A stretch of 64,000 nucleotides of DNA from Pseudomonas sp. TTU2014-080ASC (lineage in GTDB: Bacteria; Pseudomonadota; Gammaproteobacteria; Pseudomonadales; Pseudomonadaceae): positions 62,001-126,000 of the forward strand of contig NZ_LKKK01000013.1 of NCBI RefSeq assembly GCF_001446935.1, read 5' to 3'. Positions 35,056-44,912 of the stretch are shown here, one piece after another. A model generated the notes under the pieces. That model had not been told where the DNA came from and ran no database searches. It saw only the letters and a program-made list of their open reading frames with translations. How positions within the stretch are numbered: the stretch's first letter is position 1; every line of letters starts with the position of its first letter. Position numbers and translations under genes: made by a program.

Positions 35056-35658
35056 TTATCCCAGACGCTCAATAAAGCGGTCAACAGCGGCGATCATGTC
35101 TTCGTAGGACGTGGAGTTCATGACAAACACGACAAAGCCTTCAATATCCTGTTTCTTCAGTTGAAAGCTGATGTGAATCAGCAGTACCACGTGGTTTTGC
35201 ACCCGCGAACCGAGGACTTTTCGCGTATCTCCGGCATCCACCGAGGCAATGCTGCACTCGAACGGCGTGTTGGTGATTTCTGAGAGCGAGGCCAGGCAGG
35301 CGTTGAGCACGACGTTGCCGACCTCCATCAGGGCATCGCGCTGAAACTGCCCGAGCTCGGTGCCCGGTGGAATTTCGCCGATGATGCCTTTGATGATGTC
35401 CAGGCTTTTGTCTTCCGGGAAGATCAGCAGGGCGTTGCCGGAGAAGCGGCCGTTGAAGGGCTGGCGGATGCAATACATGGATTTGCTGCGCCGCCCGAGA
35501 TGGTCTGTGACTTCACTGACTGTCACAAAGTGCACTTCCGGGACATTGAGCAGCACTTCGTCCTGCAGCATTTCACTCATTACGGCCGCAGCATGGCCGA
35601 TGCCGATGTTAAACATCTCGCATAGCACGTCGGTCTGAAGGGTCGAAAGCTTATGCAT
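35056..35658 (-). CDS. cheC: CheC-type chemotaxis phosphatase
   Basis: A 200-residue cytoplasmic protein with two copies of the CheC active-site motif D-x3-E-x2-N. The first is D-x3-E-x2-N-x22-P at about residues 10-40 and complete; the second (DALMEVGN near 109-116) lacks the proline. CheC proteins remove phosphate from CheY-P. It begins 1 bp after the stop of the cheY-like gene, so it probably acts on that protein. Symbol given by domain, not by species orthology. Confidence 0.88.
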   Translation of the reverse strand: MHKLSTLQTDVLCEMFNIGIGHAAAVMSEMLQDEVLLNVPEVHFVTVSEVTDHLGRRSKSMYCIRQPFNGRFSGNALLIFPEDKSLDIIKGIIGEIPPGTELGQFQRDALMEVGNVVLNACLASLSEITNTPFECSIASVDAGDTRKVLGSRVQNHVVLLIHISFQLKKQDIEGFVVFVMNSTSYEDMIAAVDRFIERLG

Positions 35659-35659
35659 C

Positions 35660-36022
35660 TCAGTGCCCCAGCGCGCGCAGAAGCGCAGGCCCCTTGTCAG
35701 CGGTGATGGGTTTGGCCATGAAGCTCAAGCCTTGCTCCTGAATCTTGTTCTGGATGGCGGACTGAATGTTGGCCGTGAGCATAACGATTTTGATCCCAGG
35801 GTGTTCCTGCAAAATCTGCGTGGCGGCGTCCAGGCCGCTGATGCCAGGCATGTTCAGGTCCATGGTGATGAGGTCTATGGCGTGTTGGCGGCAGCTCTCA
35901 ATCGCCCCTTCGCCGTTGCTGGCCTCATAAATGGTCCAGTTGGGATGCAGGTTGGCAATGATGCTTTTAGTCATCATGCGCGACACCATACTGTCGTCGA
36001 CAATCAGCACATTTTTAGTCAT
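35660..36022 (-). CDS. CheY-like single-domain response regulator
   Basis: 120 residues with all receiver residues: acidic pair D9/D10, phospho-acceptor D55, T83 and K104. No output domain, so it acts by binding a target. Sandwiched between the GGDEF cyclase gene upstream and cheC downstream on the same strand. The che operon starting at 39493 encodes a CheA but no CheY, which makes this protein a candidate partner (inference). Confidence 0.92.
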   Translation of the reverse strand: MTKNVLIVDDSMVSRMMTKSIIANLHPNWTIYEASNGEGAIESCRQHAIDLITMDLNMPGISGLDAATQILQEHPGIKIVMLTANIQSAIQNKIQEQGLSFMAKPITADKGPALLRALGH

Positions 36023-36027
36023 GAAAC

Positions 36028-37620
36028 TCAGCTCTCCACGCGGTTACGACCAGCCTGCTTGGCCCTGTACAGGGCTTTGTCAGCTTTGATCAGTAGCAGT
36101 TCGAGGGTCTCGGTTGTAAGCGGATCAAACACAGCGGTGCCGATGGACAGCGTCATGCCGAAGGTCTCGGTTTCACTGCTGATGGTGGTTTGGGCGACGG
36201 CCAGACGCAGCCGTTCGGCGCTGTCCAGGGCTTGCTGCATATCGGTGTGGGGCAGCAGTACGGCAAACTCTTCGCCACCCATGCGGCCAATGATGTCGGC
36301 GTCGCGCAGGTTGGTGCGGAGAATATCGCTGAGCATGCAGATGGCCAAATCACCGGCGGCGTGACCGTAGGTGTCATTGATGTGTTTGAAGTGGTCGATG
36401 TCCAGCATCAGCAGGCAGCAGGAGTGGTTGTAGCGCTTGCAACTGTCGATGATTTTCTCGCCCGCGCGGTAGAACGCCCTGCGGTTGTAAAGCTGAGTCA
36501 TGGCATCGGTGTTGGCTTGCGCTTCAAGCAGGCTCATTAGCTTGCGGTGTTCGCTGACATCAAAGGCCCACAGCAGGTGAGCCAGCTTGCCTTCAATTTC
36601 CACCAGTTTCGCGGACAGGGAGCTCCAGTAGGGGTTGTCCGGCATGATCTGCGCTTCCAGGTTGTCGACGCGGCCATAGAGATCCAGCTCATCGAGAAAC
36701 TGCTCACCCACGGCGCGATCCACCAGTAGCGTTTTCAGGAACAGGGTGTCCGGTGGTGTGTGGCGACCCATGCGGTCGAGCAGGGTTTTGTTGATAAACA
36801 TCACCTCGCCTGTGTCGGCACCGACCAGCGCGGCTTCGCTGGGGCTGGCATCCAGAATAAAGCGCAGCAATTCTTTGCTTTCAGCCAACTGCCGGGTGCG
36901 TCGCTCGACTCTGGATTCGAGGCGTTTGTTGACCAGCTCCAGGTGTTTGGACATGCGCTTAGCGGCCTGCCGGTCAAGGATCAGCTTCATCACCAGTATG
37001 GCGATACCGATCAGCAGGGCAGCCAGGATCCAGTTGAGCGTGGCCAGGCGGTCGTGTTGGTTGACGCGAATTTTGTCCTGCTCGATGGAGCTGGCGATGT
37101 GCACGGCCAGCACCGCGTTGCGGAGTCCATGCACAAGGAGGCCGACATTTTCCGAGATGTCCAGGGCCGTCTGTTGAGGATCAGCCGTGTTGGCCAGTTG
37201 GTAGCTCCACTGATCAATCTGCATCCTGAGTTTTTCCAGGATGTGTTTGGATTCAGGCAGGCTGTGCAACAGGCTACTCGCGGAGTCTTTGTCGGAGTCT
37301 TCCTCCATCAACAGGCTGGCCAGTACTTCCAGGCGTACAGCCAGTGCCTCGTAGGTTTCAGGGTTCTTGTTCCTCACGCTGCTGAGCGCCAAGTGGTCGA
37401 GGTTATGCACCTCAAGGGCGATGTTGGTGATCTTCCAGCGGTCGGTGCTCTGGTGCGGATGTGACAGCGCGTGCATTTCCAACTGGGCAATACGCAGGGC
37501 TACCAGGGTGAAGATGATCATCAGGATGACCGCTACCACCAGCCCCTCGGTCAGCCAGCTTCCGCGCAGCCAGTTCCTGAGCTTGCGCAGCGGCGAGTAC
37601 TTATTCAATGTGGATTTCAT
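36028..37620 (-). CDS. Membrane diguanylate cyclase (GGDEF)
   Basis: 530 residues: membrane helices at about 27-46 and 190-212 enclose a periplasmic domain of about 140 residues. A PAS-like segment follows (about 250-360), then a GGDEF domain (about 370-528). The active motif is GGEEF and the inhibitory RxxD site (RDAD) lies 5 residues upstream, so it should make c-di-GMP with product control. The start overlaps the stop of the PruR-like gene by 20 bp. The periplasmic domain is the likely contact point for that protein, as in the A. tumefaciens PruR-DcpA pair. Confidence 0.92.
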   Translation of the reverse strand: MKSTLNKYSPLRKLRNWLRGSWLTEGLVVAVILMIIFTLVALRIAQLEMHALSHPHQSTDRWKITNIALEVHNLDHLALSSVRNKNPETYEALAVRLEVLASLLMEEDSDKDSASSLLHSLPESKHILEKLRMQIDQWSYQLANTADPQQTALDISENVGLLVHGLRNAVLAVHIASSIEQDKIRVNQHDRLATLNWILAALLIGIAILVMKLILDRQAAKRMSKHLELVNKRLESRVERRTRQLAESKELLRFILDASPSEAALVGADTGEVMFINKTLLDRMGRHTPPDTLFLKTLLVDRAVGEQFLDELDLYGRVDNLEAQIMPDNPYWSSLSAKLVEIEGKLAHLLWAFDVSEHRKLMSLLEAQANTDAMTQLYNRRAFYRAGEKIIDSCKRYNHSCCLLMLDIDHFKHINDTYGHAAGDLAICMLSDILRTNLRDADIIGRMGGEEFAVLLPHTDMQQALDSAERLRLAVAQTTISSETETFGMTLSIGTAVFDPLTTETLELLLIKADKALYRAKQAGRNRVES

Positions 37621-38125
37621 GGATCTGCCAGACTGACCGGTTTATGTAGATCTGCTGGTTCAGCTCGCGGGATTGATCAAACGGATAAATCAGAATGAAC
37701 GGTCCTTTGTCGCGGATTGTCAGGTTCTGGCCGTCGCGTCGGTAGGCCAGTAGCGGGTCGAAGCGCTCAATGTCGGTCATTGGGATCTGCGCGAAGTAGC
37801 CATTCAGAGCCATCAGGCGCAGAGAGGTGCTCTGACGGCCACTGAGTTTGAGTAACTCGCGCAGGCTGATGCCCTGCCAATGGTGCTCGCCGGGTATACC
37901 CAGCGGTGTTGGGAGCTCCTGGATGAGCTCGCGTTGGGGCAGGGCATCCAGTTGGCTGAGGTCAAGCTTGAGGCTGTGGTGTTGGGTTTGTGCATCCTGC
38001 CAGTTGAGGCTGAGCAGGCTTTTGCTACGCATAGCAGGGGCTGGGCTCTCAGTGGCGTTGGCCGGGCAGAGAGCGACAACCATTAGGGCTGCGCTCAACG
38101 CGCGAGCCAGGTATCCGGGTCTCAT
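37601..38125 (-). CDS. Periplasmic molybdopterin-fold (PruR-like) pterin-binding protein
   Basis: 174 residues with a signal peptide (cleaved near PANA, residue 24) and the oxidoreductase molybdopterin-binding (SUOX-like) fold: HHWQGISLRELLKLSG, LNGYFAQIPMTDI, GPFILIYPFD and a C-terminal W in RSVWQIHEI. No cysteine ligand for molybdenum is seen, so it is not an obvious enzyme. In A. tumefaciens PruR, a protein of this fold, binds pterins in the periplasm and controls the cyclase/phosphodiesterase DcpA. Its gene overlaps the GGDEF gene here by 20 bp. The ATG at 38125 is chosen to give a proper signal peptide. Confidence 0.78.
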   Translation of the reverse strand: MRPGYLARALSAALMVVALCPANATESPAPAMRSKSLLSLNWQDAQTQHHSLKLDLSQLDALPQRELIQELPTPLGIPGEHHWQGISLRELLKLSGRQSTSLRLMALNGYFAQIPMTDIERFDPLLAYRRDGQNLTIRDKGPFILIYPFDQSRELNQQIYINRSVWQIHEIHIE

Positions 38126-38342
38126 GAATAATGCGGCCTCATATCGTTGCGCTGTAGGTACAGGTGTGTCGGCTTTTGTTGTTCTTTGAAGCACGATAAT
38201 TCCGTTTTGGTGATGCCGTTCCAAGTGAGGCTACTTGAAGGTTAGCGCAGATATGTATGACCGCTAGTCCAGTTTGAGAGCACGCGTATTGATGTTTTTT
38301 TTTAACAGCATCGATTTGAGGGGTTAGTTTTCTTGTGGGCAT

Positions 38343-38370
38343 AAAAAAGCCCCGGCAAACCGGGGCTTTG
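38343..38370 (-). terminator. Intrinsic terminator after phnA-like gene
   Basis: On the minus strand, AAAGCCCCGG / CCGGGGCTTTTTT with a TTTG loop and a six-T tail, 20 bp after the stop codon. Confidence 0.93.
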
Positions 38371-38389
38371 AGCGTTGCTGTGCGGGGCG

Positions 38390-38731
38390 TCAGACTTTAC
38401 GCACGAACTCGGACTTGAGCTTCATGGCGCCGATGCCATCGATCTTGCAGTCGATGTCGTGGTCACCGTCAACCAGTCGGATGCCTTTGACCTTGGTGCC
38501 GACTTTGACCACCAGCGAAGAGCCTTTGACCTTGAGGTCTTTGATCACAGTGATGGTGTCGCCATCCTGCAGAACGTTGCCTACGGAGTCTTTGATGACT
38601 TTGACGTCGTCGCCAGCATCGGCGCTTTCAGTGGCCGACCACTCGTGTGCGCACTCCGGGCAGATCAGCTGGGTGCCGTCTTCATAGGTGTATTCGGAGT
38701 TGCATTTGGGGCAAGGCGGCAAAGTGCTCAC
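38390..38731 (-). CDS. yjdM: Zinc-ribbon PhnA/YjdM family protein
   Basis: 113 residues: an N-terminal zinc ribbon (CPKCNSEY at residues 7-14, CPECAHEW at 24-31) and a C-terminal SH3-like domain. The family is often called PhnA, but it is not the alkylphosphonate hydrolase and its function is unsettled. GTG start with AAGGA 8 bases upstream. Followed by an intrinsic terminator. Confidence 0.93.
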   Translation of the reverse strand: MSTLPPCPKCNSEYTYEDGTQLICPECAHEWSATESADAGDDVKVIKDSVGNVLQDGDTITVIKDLKVKGSSLVVKVGTKVKGIRLVDGDHDIDCKIDGIGAMKLKSEFVRKV

Positions 38732-38815
38732 TGTTTAGTCCTTGGTTATTCCGGTGAAAAAGGCCGCATATTGTATAAGGTTTTGCCCGGTTTGGCCCGC
38801 AACCGGGGCCAAGCC

Positions 38816-39301
38816 TTAGCGGGCCGGGGTTTGCGGCCAGTCCAGCTGCCCCTTTTCCTTGAATCTGACACTGCCAAGCAGGCCGCCGCTAAGCTTGCCG
38901 CTGAGTTCATAAGGCAGGCCTTTTTGCAGGGTCGGGTTGTTACTCACTGCCCAGGCTTGGCGCAATGCGGAATAGGCCGAGAGGGTCAGCGGGATTCGCA
39001 CCAGGGTTTCGCCATAGCGGGGCACTTCGCCACTCTGATCAGTGACGCCGCTTAGCAGCGGCTGGTTGTTCACTTTCAAATCCAGCGCCAGGCCGTTGAA
39101 GCTGATGGCGCGGTCATTCGGGTTTTGCACCCGCAACGTCACGGCAAAACGCATTTCCAGCCCTTCGCCGGGCAGTGGCTCCACATTAACCAGCTGGACA
39201 CGTGGCGGATCGCTGGGCATCAGCGTGCTACAGGCACTGAGCAGGCCCAGCAGCGTTAACAGGCACAGGCGGAGCAACGAACGGGGGAGCAGAAAAGGCA
39301 T
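38816..39301 (-). CDS. LEA type 2 / WHy-domain lipoprotein
   Basis: 161 residues with signal peptide and lipobox LLSAC at about residue 24. The mature part has the WHy/LEA14 fold (LRVQNPNDRAISFNGLALDLKVNNQ, about 57-81). Such lipoproteins are found in many Pseudomonas; stress protection is suspected by family similarity only. Single gene, divergent from the STAS gene. Confidence 0.88.
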   Translation of the reverse strand: MPFLLPRSLLRLCLLTLLGLLSACSTLMPSDPPRVQLVNVEPLPGEGLEMRFAVTLRVQNPNDRAISFNGLALDLKVNNQPLLSGVTDQSGEVPRYGETLVRIPLTLSAYSALRQAWAVSNNPTLQKGLPYELSGKLSGGLLGSVRFKEKGQLDWPQTPAR

Positions 39302-39492
39302 AGTCAGGTTCCGTTTTTAGCGTTCAGTCAGCATAGAAGACAGCACGAGGTTGCCAATGTTGCCTTAGCCCAAGCTGAGTGTGTGAGCGCGTGTGTTGGT
39401 GTCTGATTCGCTGAGTGCTGATGGCTGACCTATAGTTTTTTGCACACAAATAAAACTGCATGTCCGTGCAGAAAAGGGGCGAGGTGGCTGAC

Positions 39493-39807
39493 ATGGTCGT
39501 TATCCACAAACAGGACGATGCAGACGCTGCCTGTTTTGAGCTGTCCGGCGAGTTGACAGTGGCGTGTGCCGGGACATTGCACGATGAGCTGTTGCGTCTG
39601 CTTGAGACACATCCCCGCTTGCGTCTGGATCTGAGCCAGGTTGCCGAACTCGACAGCAGTGCTGTTCAGATTCTGCTGTGGGCTCAGCGTGAGGCCGCGT
39701 GCCGAGACAGCACATTACTCTTAGAGAGTTTTGCGCCAGCGGTTACGGAGGTCGTGCAGTTGCTCAACCTCAAGCGCGTTCTGGTCGACTCGGGTGTTTC
39801 GGTATGA
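39493..39807 (+). CDS. STAS-domain protein at head of che operon
   Basis: 104 residues forming one STAS domain with the LDLSQVAELDSSAVQILL motif, where the serine pair is the usual phosphorylation site in anti-sigma antagonists. The start at 39493 has GAGG 8 bases upstream; an upstream ATG at 39460 has none. Its stop overlaps the cheA start (ATGA). Its place before cheA suggests a part in the array or in signalling, but the role is not known. Confidence 0.85.
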   Translation: MVVIHKQDDADAACFELSGELTVACAGTLHDELLRLLETHPRLRLDLSQVAELDSSAVQILLWAQREAACRDSTLLLESFAPAVTEVVQLLNLKRVLVDSGVSV

Positions 39808-41888
39808 ATCTGGATCAGGCCCGCGCAGTGGTGGTGCAGGAGGCCCGCGAGTTGCTGGCGGAGATGGATGCAGCGTTGCTCCACCTGGAACACAGCGGCT
39901 TTGAGGCCGAGCAGGTTAATGCGGTGTTCCGGGCTGTGCACACGATTAAAGGCTCGGCCGGGCTGTTTGCGCTGGATCATCTGGTGAGCTTCTGCCACAC
40001 CTTGGAAAGCGTGCTGGAGCAGGTGCGGGCGGGGGACACCGAGCTGGACGGTGCTTTGCTGTCGGTGCTGCTGACTTGCGGTGATTACATCGCCGGAATG
40101 ATCACGGAAGTCGAGCAGGGCCGCGAACATCACGATCCGGACCCGGATTTGCGGGTGCGTTTACTCGATCAGTTGAGCGGATATTTACAGGCAGCAGCGG
40201 CTGAGCCGCATGTACAGCCGGCCGCAGCTGAGCCTCAGCACCAGACCGAGGTGTTGGGCAGCCCGTACTGGCATATTTCTTTGCGGCCATTTCCGCAGGT
40301 GCTGAGCCTGGGGCTGGAGCCGATTTCGTTTCTGCGCTACCTCAGCGCTGTCGGGCGGATTGTCCAACTGCGCACCCTGACTCATGGCATTCCAAGTGGT
40401 GCGGCGTTTGATCCGCAGCTGAATTATCTCAGCTATGAAATTCAATTCGAGTGTGAGGCCGGGCAGGCGGCGATTGAGGATGTCTTCACATTTCTGCTTG
40501 AGCACTGCGAGCTGAACATCCTGCCGCCGCACAGCCCGCCTGAAGCCTATACGCAATTGTTCCGTGACTTGCCTGAGGGGCGTGCCGAGTTGCTGGAAAT
40601 GCTCATTGCCTGTGGTGCGTTGGCTGAGGTGGACCAAGCGCTGTTGGTACCCGTCGGGGCTGATGAGCGGGACGCCGTTGCGGATAAGACCGAGAGTACA
40701 GCGGCCCCGAAAAGCAAAGGCGAGCAGCTGTTTATCAAAGTTGAAGTCAGCAAGTTGGATCAGCTGATTAATCTGGTCGGTGAGTTGGTAATAGCCGATG
40801 CGGCTGCCCGCGCCGCTCAGCACGGCAGTGAGCAGACTCGACAGGAAGCCAGCGAGGTGGTGACCACGCTGGTGGAGGATATCCGCGATGTGTCGCTGGC
40901 GCTGCGTATGGTCGCCATTGGTGAGGTGTTCCAGCGTTTTCCCAGAGTGGTGCGTGATCTCAGCCGGGAGATGGGCAAGGACATCGAACTGCACATCACT
41001 GGTGCAGAGACTGAGCTGGATAAATCCATGGTGGAGAAGCTCAGCGATCCGCTGCTGCATTTAGTGCGTAACGCCATCGATCATGGTGTCGAGTCGGCCC
41101 ATGAGCGCCTGGCGGCCGGTAAGCCTGCGCGCAGCCAACTGCGCCTGAATGCCTTTCATGAGTCAGGCAGCGTGGTTATTGAGATCAGTGACGATGGCCG
41201 TGGTCTGGACCGTGCGCGCATCCATGCCAAAGCTGTGGAGCGGGGCTTGCTTCAGCCCGATCAGGAGGTCAGCGACAGCGACCTGTTTGAGCTGATCTTC
41301 CGCGCTGGGTTTTCCACCGCCGAAGCTGTCAGCAACCTCTCCGGGCGCGGCGTTGGTCTGGATGTAGTACGCACCAATATCGAAAAGCTGCGTGGCGAAG
41401 TCGAACTGTTCAGCCGCGCCGGGCAGGGCACCACGGTGCGGGTTCGGTTGCCGCTGACTCTGGCCATTATCGAAGGCTTCCAGGTGCGGGTGGCTGGCGA
41501 GGCATTTGTCCTGCCGTTGGAGCAGGTTATCGAATGTGTCGACCTGAGCGGCCAGGTTGGCGATCACGAGTTGCTCGACTTGCGCGGCGAAGCCCTGCCG
41601 TTTGTGCGCCTGCGTCAGTTGTTTGGCAAGCCGGCGGCGCAGGGCCTGCGTGAAAGCCTGCTGGTGGTGCAATACGGCAGCAGCCGTGCGGGCATTGTGG
41701 TGGATCAACTGATGGGTGAGCTGCAAGCGGTGATCAAGCCGCTGGGCCAGCTGTTTGCGCAAAACGCCTTTCTCAGCGGCTCAACTATTCTGGGTGATGG
41801 CAGCGTGGCGCTGATTCTGGATGTGGCTCAACTGATCAAGCGGGCCAGTGCGTCCGCGTACACCTGGCATTCGGAACACGCCGGGTAA
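39804..41888 (+). CDS. cheA: Chemotaxis histidine kinase CheA
   Basis: 694 residues: P1 HPt domain with phosphorylated H46 in [12 protein letters not shown], then a middle domain at about 150-265 that does not look like the usual CheY-binding P2 (a [19 protein letters not shown] segment starts it). Dimerisation P3 (about 305-370), ATP-binding P4 ([21 protein letters not shown]) and CheW-like P5 follow. It phosphorylates CheB and, presumably, a CheY encoded elsewhere, since the operon has none. Second gene of STAS-cheA-mcp-cheW-cheR-cheD-cheB; its start overlaps the STAS stop. Confidence 0.95.
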   Translation: MNLDQARAVVVQEARELLAEMDAALLHLEHSGFEAEQVNAVFRAVHTIKGSAGLFALDHLVSFCHTLESVLEQVRAGDTELDGALLSVLLTCGDYIAGMITEVEQGREHHDPDPDLRVRLLDQLSGYLQAAAAEPHVQPAAAEPQHQTEVLGSPYWHISLRPFPQVLSLGLEPISFLRYLSAVGRIVQLRTLTHGIPSGAAFDPQLNYLSYEIQFECEAGQAAIEDVFTFLLEHCELNILPPHSPPEAYTQLFRDLPEGRAELLEMLIACGALAEVDQALLVPVGADERDAVADKTESTAAPKSKGEQLFIKVEVSKLDQLINLVGELVIADAAARAAQHGSEQTRQEASEVVTTLVEDIRDVSLALRMVAIGEVFQRFPRVVRDLSREMGKDIELHITGAETELDKSMVEKLSDPLLHLVRNAIDHGVESAHERLAAGKPARSQLRLNAFHESGSVVIEISDDGRGLDRARIHAKAVERGLLQPDQEVSDSDLFELIFRAGFSTAEAVSNLSGRGVGLDVVRTNIEKLRGEVELFSRAGQGTTVRVRLPLTLAIIEGFQVRVAGEAFVLPLEQVIECVDLSGQVGDHELLDLRGEALPFVRLRQLFGKPAAQGLRESLLVVQYGSSRAGIVVDQLMGELQAVIKPLGQLFAQNAFLSGSTILGDGSVALILDVAQLIKRASASAYTWHSEHAG

Positions 41889-41911
41889 CACGCTCAAAAC
41901 AGGAGAAGGCT

Positions 41912-43540
41912 ATGTTCGACAATTTGAAAGTGGCAACCCGGCTGATCTTACTTGCCGGCGTGTTGATCCTGTTTATGGTGCTGATCGGTGTGCTCGGCAT
42001 TTCCGGCATGCGCACCGCCAATGAGGGCCTGCACACGGTCTACAGCGATCGCGTGGTGCCGCTGCGCGATCTGAAGGTGATTGCCGATAACTACGCCGTG
42101 AAGATTGTGGATATCAGCCACAAGGTGCAGATCGGCTCGTACAGCTGGGATGAGGGCGTGCGCAATCTGACCCAGGCTGAGGCGGTGATTGATGAAAGCT
42201 GGGAGCGTTACACCGAGACACGTCTGTCCGCCCATGAGCAGCAACTGGTGGATGAGGTAAAACCCCTGAAGGATCAGGCACGGGAAGCCACCAGCCGTCT
42301 TCGGCGGATATTTGATGACAAGGATGAAGAGGCCCTGCGGATCTTTATTCGTGATGAGCTGTATCAGGTGATCGACCCGGTTTCGGCAGGCTTTAACCGC
42401 TTGGTCGATGTGCAGTTGGAGGTGGCGAAAACCGTTTACGACCAGACCGAGCAGCGCTACCACTGGCTGTTGCAAGTATCAGTAGGGGCGATGCTGCTGA
42501 GCGTGCTGATAGCGCTGGTGCTGGGCTTTATGATCACCCGCAGCTTGCTCCGGCAATTGGGTGGCGAACCATTTGTGGCAATGGAGTCGTTGCAGCGCGT
42601 GGCCGCTGGCGACCTGACTCAGGACATGCAGCTGCGCAACGGCGATCAGTCCAGCATGCTGTTCAGCCTGCAGCAGATGGTGCTCAAGCTGCGCACCATC
42701 ATGGCCGATGTGCGCATGACCTCGGATTCACTCGCATCAGCTTCTGAGCAAGTGGCGGCATCGGCTCAGGCCCTGAGCCAGAATGCTTCCGAGCAGGCCG
42801 CCAGTGTGGAGGAGACCAGTTCCTCGGTGGAGCAGATTTCTGCCATGGTGGCGCAGAACAGTGAGAACGCCACCACAACGGATCGCATTGCCAGTCAGTC
42901 TTCTAAAGATGCGGTGGAAGGCGGCGCGGCGGTTTCGGAAATGGTCAGTGCCATGCGCCAGATCGCCAGCCGGATCGGCATTATTGATGACATCGCCTAT
43001 CAGACCAACCTGCTGGCCTTAAACGCCGCAATTGAAGCGGCCCGCGCCGGTGATCACGGCAAAGGCTTTGCCGTAGTGGCGGCAGAGGTGCGCAAGCTGG
43101 CCGAGCGCAGCCAGGTGGCGGCCCAGGAGATTGGCGCGGTTGCGGCAGACAGCGTGACCCTTGCTGAGCGCGCCGGAAAGCTGTTGGAACAAATGGTGCC
43201 GTCCATTGGCAAAACGGCCGACCTGGTACAGGAAATCTCCGCGGCATCGCGGGAGCAGAACTCAGGGCTTGAGCAGATCAATATGGCGGTGGGGCAGCTG
43301 GCGCAAATCACCCAGGTTAATGCGTCGGCGTCAGAAGAGCTGTCGTCCACGGCTGAGCAAATGAGCAGTCAAGCTATGCAGCTGCAGGAGATGATCCAGT
43401 TCTTCCAGCTCAATAGCAGCACCGCACGACAGCGCTTTATGGCACCGGCAGCCACACCCCACAAAGGCCTGAGCCGCCGCGAGGTGACACGGGCGGTGAT
43501 TGAAGAGCCGATTGACGAATCCACCTTTACCCGTTTCTAG
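41912..43540 (+). CDS. Methyl-accepting chemotaxis protein (4-helix-bundle sensor)
   Basis: 542 residues: membrane helix (about 10-30), periplasmic four-helix-bundle ligand domain (about 35-185), second helix (about 190-212), HAMP, then the signalling domain with [43 protein letters not shown]. The C-terminus lacks the W-x-x-F pentapeptide used to tether CheR. It is encoded inside the che operon, so it is probably the dedicated receptor of this system. The ligand is unknown. Confidence 0.95.
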   Translation: MFDNLKVATRLILLAGVLILFMVLIGVLGISGMRTANEGLHTVYSDRVVPLRDLKVIADNYAVKIVDISHKVQIGSYSWDEGVRNLTQAEAVIDESWERYTETRLSAHEQQLVDEVKPLKDQAREATSRLRRIFDDKDEEALRIFIRDELYQVIDPVSAGFNRLVDVQLEVAKTVYDQTEQRYHWLLQVSVGAMLLSVLIALVLGFMITRSLLRQLGGEPFVAMESLQRVAAGDLTQDMQLRNGDQSSMLFSLQQMVLKLRTIMADVRMTSDSLASASEQVAASAQALSQNASEQAASVEETSSSVEQISAMVAQNSENATTTDRIASQSSKDAVEGGAAVSEMVSAMRQIASRIGIIDDIAYQTNLLALNAAIEAARAGDHGKGFAVVAAEVRKLAERSQVAAQEIGAVAADSVTLAERAGKLLEQMVPSIGKTADLVQEISAASREQNSGLEQINMAVGQLAQITQVNASASEELSSTAEQMSSQAMQLQEMIQFFQLNSSTARQRFMAPAATPHKGLSRREVTRAVIEEPIDESTFTRF

Positions 43541-43550
43541 GATGCGCGCC

Positions 43551-44063
43551 ATGAGTCAATCGTCGGGCTCCGTCGCTGAGCCGATCACCACTGAGCAGTA
43601 CCTGACGATGACGTTGGGGCATGAGCAGTTTGCCCTGTCGATTGCGCAGGTGCGGGAGATCATCGAGTTCAGCAGCCTCACGGAAATCCCACTGATGCCG
43701 GATTTTCTGCGCGGTGTGATCAACCTGCGCGGCGCGGTGGTGCCGGTACTGGACCTGGCCTTGCGCCTGGGCCGCGAGCGTACGCAGATCGGGCGGCGCA
43801 CCTGCATTGTGATTGTCGAGGTGGATCAGGCTGAGCCGCCGCAGCTGATCGGTGTGCTGGTGGATGCGGTCAACGATGTGCTCGATGTACTGCCCGGGCA
43901 GATTGAACCGCGCCCCGGTTTTGGTGCGCGCATCCGCGCAGACTTCATTGCCGGAATTCTGCGTCATCAAGAAAGCATCAGGGTGGTTCTGGACTTTACC
44001 CAGGTGCTGGCGCTGGATGAGCTGGCCGGGCTGGTCGGCCAATGCGCAGAGACTGGAGTGTAA
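43551..44063 (+). CDS. cheW: Chemotaxis coupling protein CheW
   Basis: 170 residues with a single CheW domain (about 22-165, VREIIEFSSLTEIPLMPDFLRGVINLRGAVVPVLDL) linking CheA to the receptor. The start at 43551 (MSQSSG) or 43542 is possible. Fourth gene of the operon, 10 bp after the receptor gene. Confidence 0.94.
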   Translation: MSQSSGSVAEPITTEQYLTMTLGHEQFALSIAQVREIIEFSSLTEIPLMPDFLRGVINLRGAVVPVLDLALRLGRERTQIGRRTCIVIVEVDQAEPPQLIGVLVDAVNDVLDVLPGQIEPRPGFGARIRADFIAGILRHQESIRVVLDFTQVLALDELAGLVGQCAETGV

Positions 44064-44066
44064 ACC

Positions 44067-44912
44067 ATGTGGCCCAGCACGCTCAGTGATGCGGGGCTGG
44101 AGTCATCCATTCCGCTGAACGACAGCGAATTCCGGCAACTGCAAACCTTATTTTATGAGCAGGTCGGCATTCAGTTGCCGCCGGTTAAACAGCCGCTGAT
44201 TCGCGGCCGTCTGGGCAAACGTCTACGTGCACTGGGGCTGGCCAGTTACGGGCAGTACCACCAGCTTCTGCTTTCTGCGCAGGGGGCGGATGAGCTGGAA
44301 ACGGCGATTGATCTGATCACTACCCACGAAACCTATTTTTTCCGTGAGCCCCGACACTTTGACTTTATCCGTCAGGTGATCCTGCCGCAGACGGCCACTC
44401 AACCGGATTTCACTGCCTGGAGTGCCGCTTGTTCCACCGGTGAGGAGGCCTATACCCTGGCCATGCTGCTGCACGAGGCGCGTCAACCGCGGGCCTGGCA
44501 GGTGCTCGGCAGTGATATCAGCCGTCAGGTGCTCAGCTGTGCCCAGCGCGGCCTGTATCCGCTGGCGCGCAGTAAAAATATTCCGCTGCATTACCTCAAA
44601 CGCTATTGCCTTAAGGGGCAGGGCAGCTATCAGGGGCAGTTTCTGGTGAGCAGTGAGCTGCGCAAGAACGTGCAGTTTATTCAGCTCAACCTTAACCAGA
44701 GCGCTGCGGGGATCGGCCCGTTTGACCTGATCCTGCTGCGCAATGTGCTGATCTATTTTGATGTGAAGACCAAGCAGCGCGTGTTGGAGCATGTGGTGCA
44801 AAGGCTCAAGCCGGGTGGCTGGCTGCTGGTCGGCCATTCTGAGGCCCTGTACGAACACCGACTGCCCCTTGAGCAGGTCAGCAGTGCCATCTACCGCAGG
44901 TTAGAAGCATGA
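44067..44912 (+). CDS. cheR: Chemotaxis protein methyltransferase CheR
   Basis: 281 residues: N-terminal alpha-helical CheR domain (about 15-75) and S-adenosylmethionine-binding catalytic domain (TTHETYFFREPRHFDF, AACSTGEEAYTLAMLL, LLRNVLIYFD). It methylates glutamates of the operon's receptor. GGAG lies upstream of the ATG; its end overlaps cheD (ATGA). Confidence 0.95.
   Translation: MWPSTLSDAGLESSIPLNDSEFRQLQTLFYEQVGIQLPPVKQPLIRGRLGKRLRALGLASYGQYHQLLLSAQGADELETAIDLITTHETYFFREPRHFDFIRQVILPQTATQPDFTAWSAACSTGEEAYTLAMLLHEARQPRAWQVLGSDISRQVLSCAQRGLYPLARSKNIPLHYLKRYCLKGQGSYQGQFLVSSELRKNVQFIQLNLNQSAAGIGPFDLILLRNVLIYFDVKTKQRVLEHVVQRLKPGGWLLVGHSEALYEHRLPLEQVSSAIYRRLEA

Noticed and set aside
39460..39492. 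Upstream ATG as start of the STAS gene
   Set aside because: No ribosome site precedes it, while the ATG at 39493 has GAGG at a good distance.
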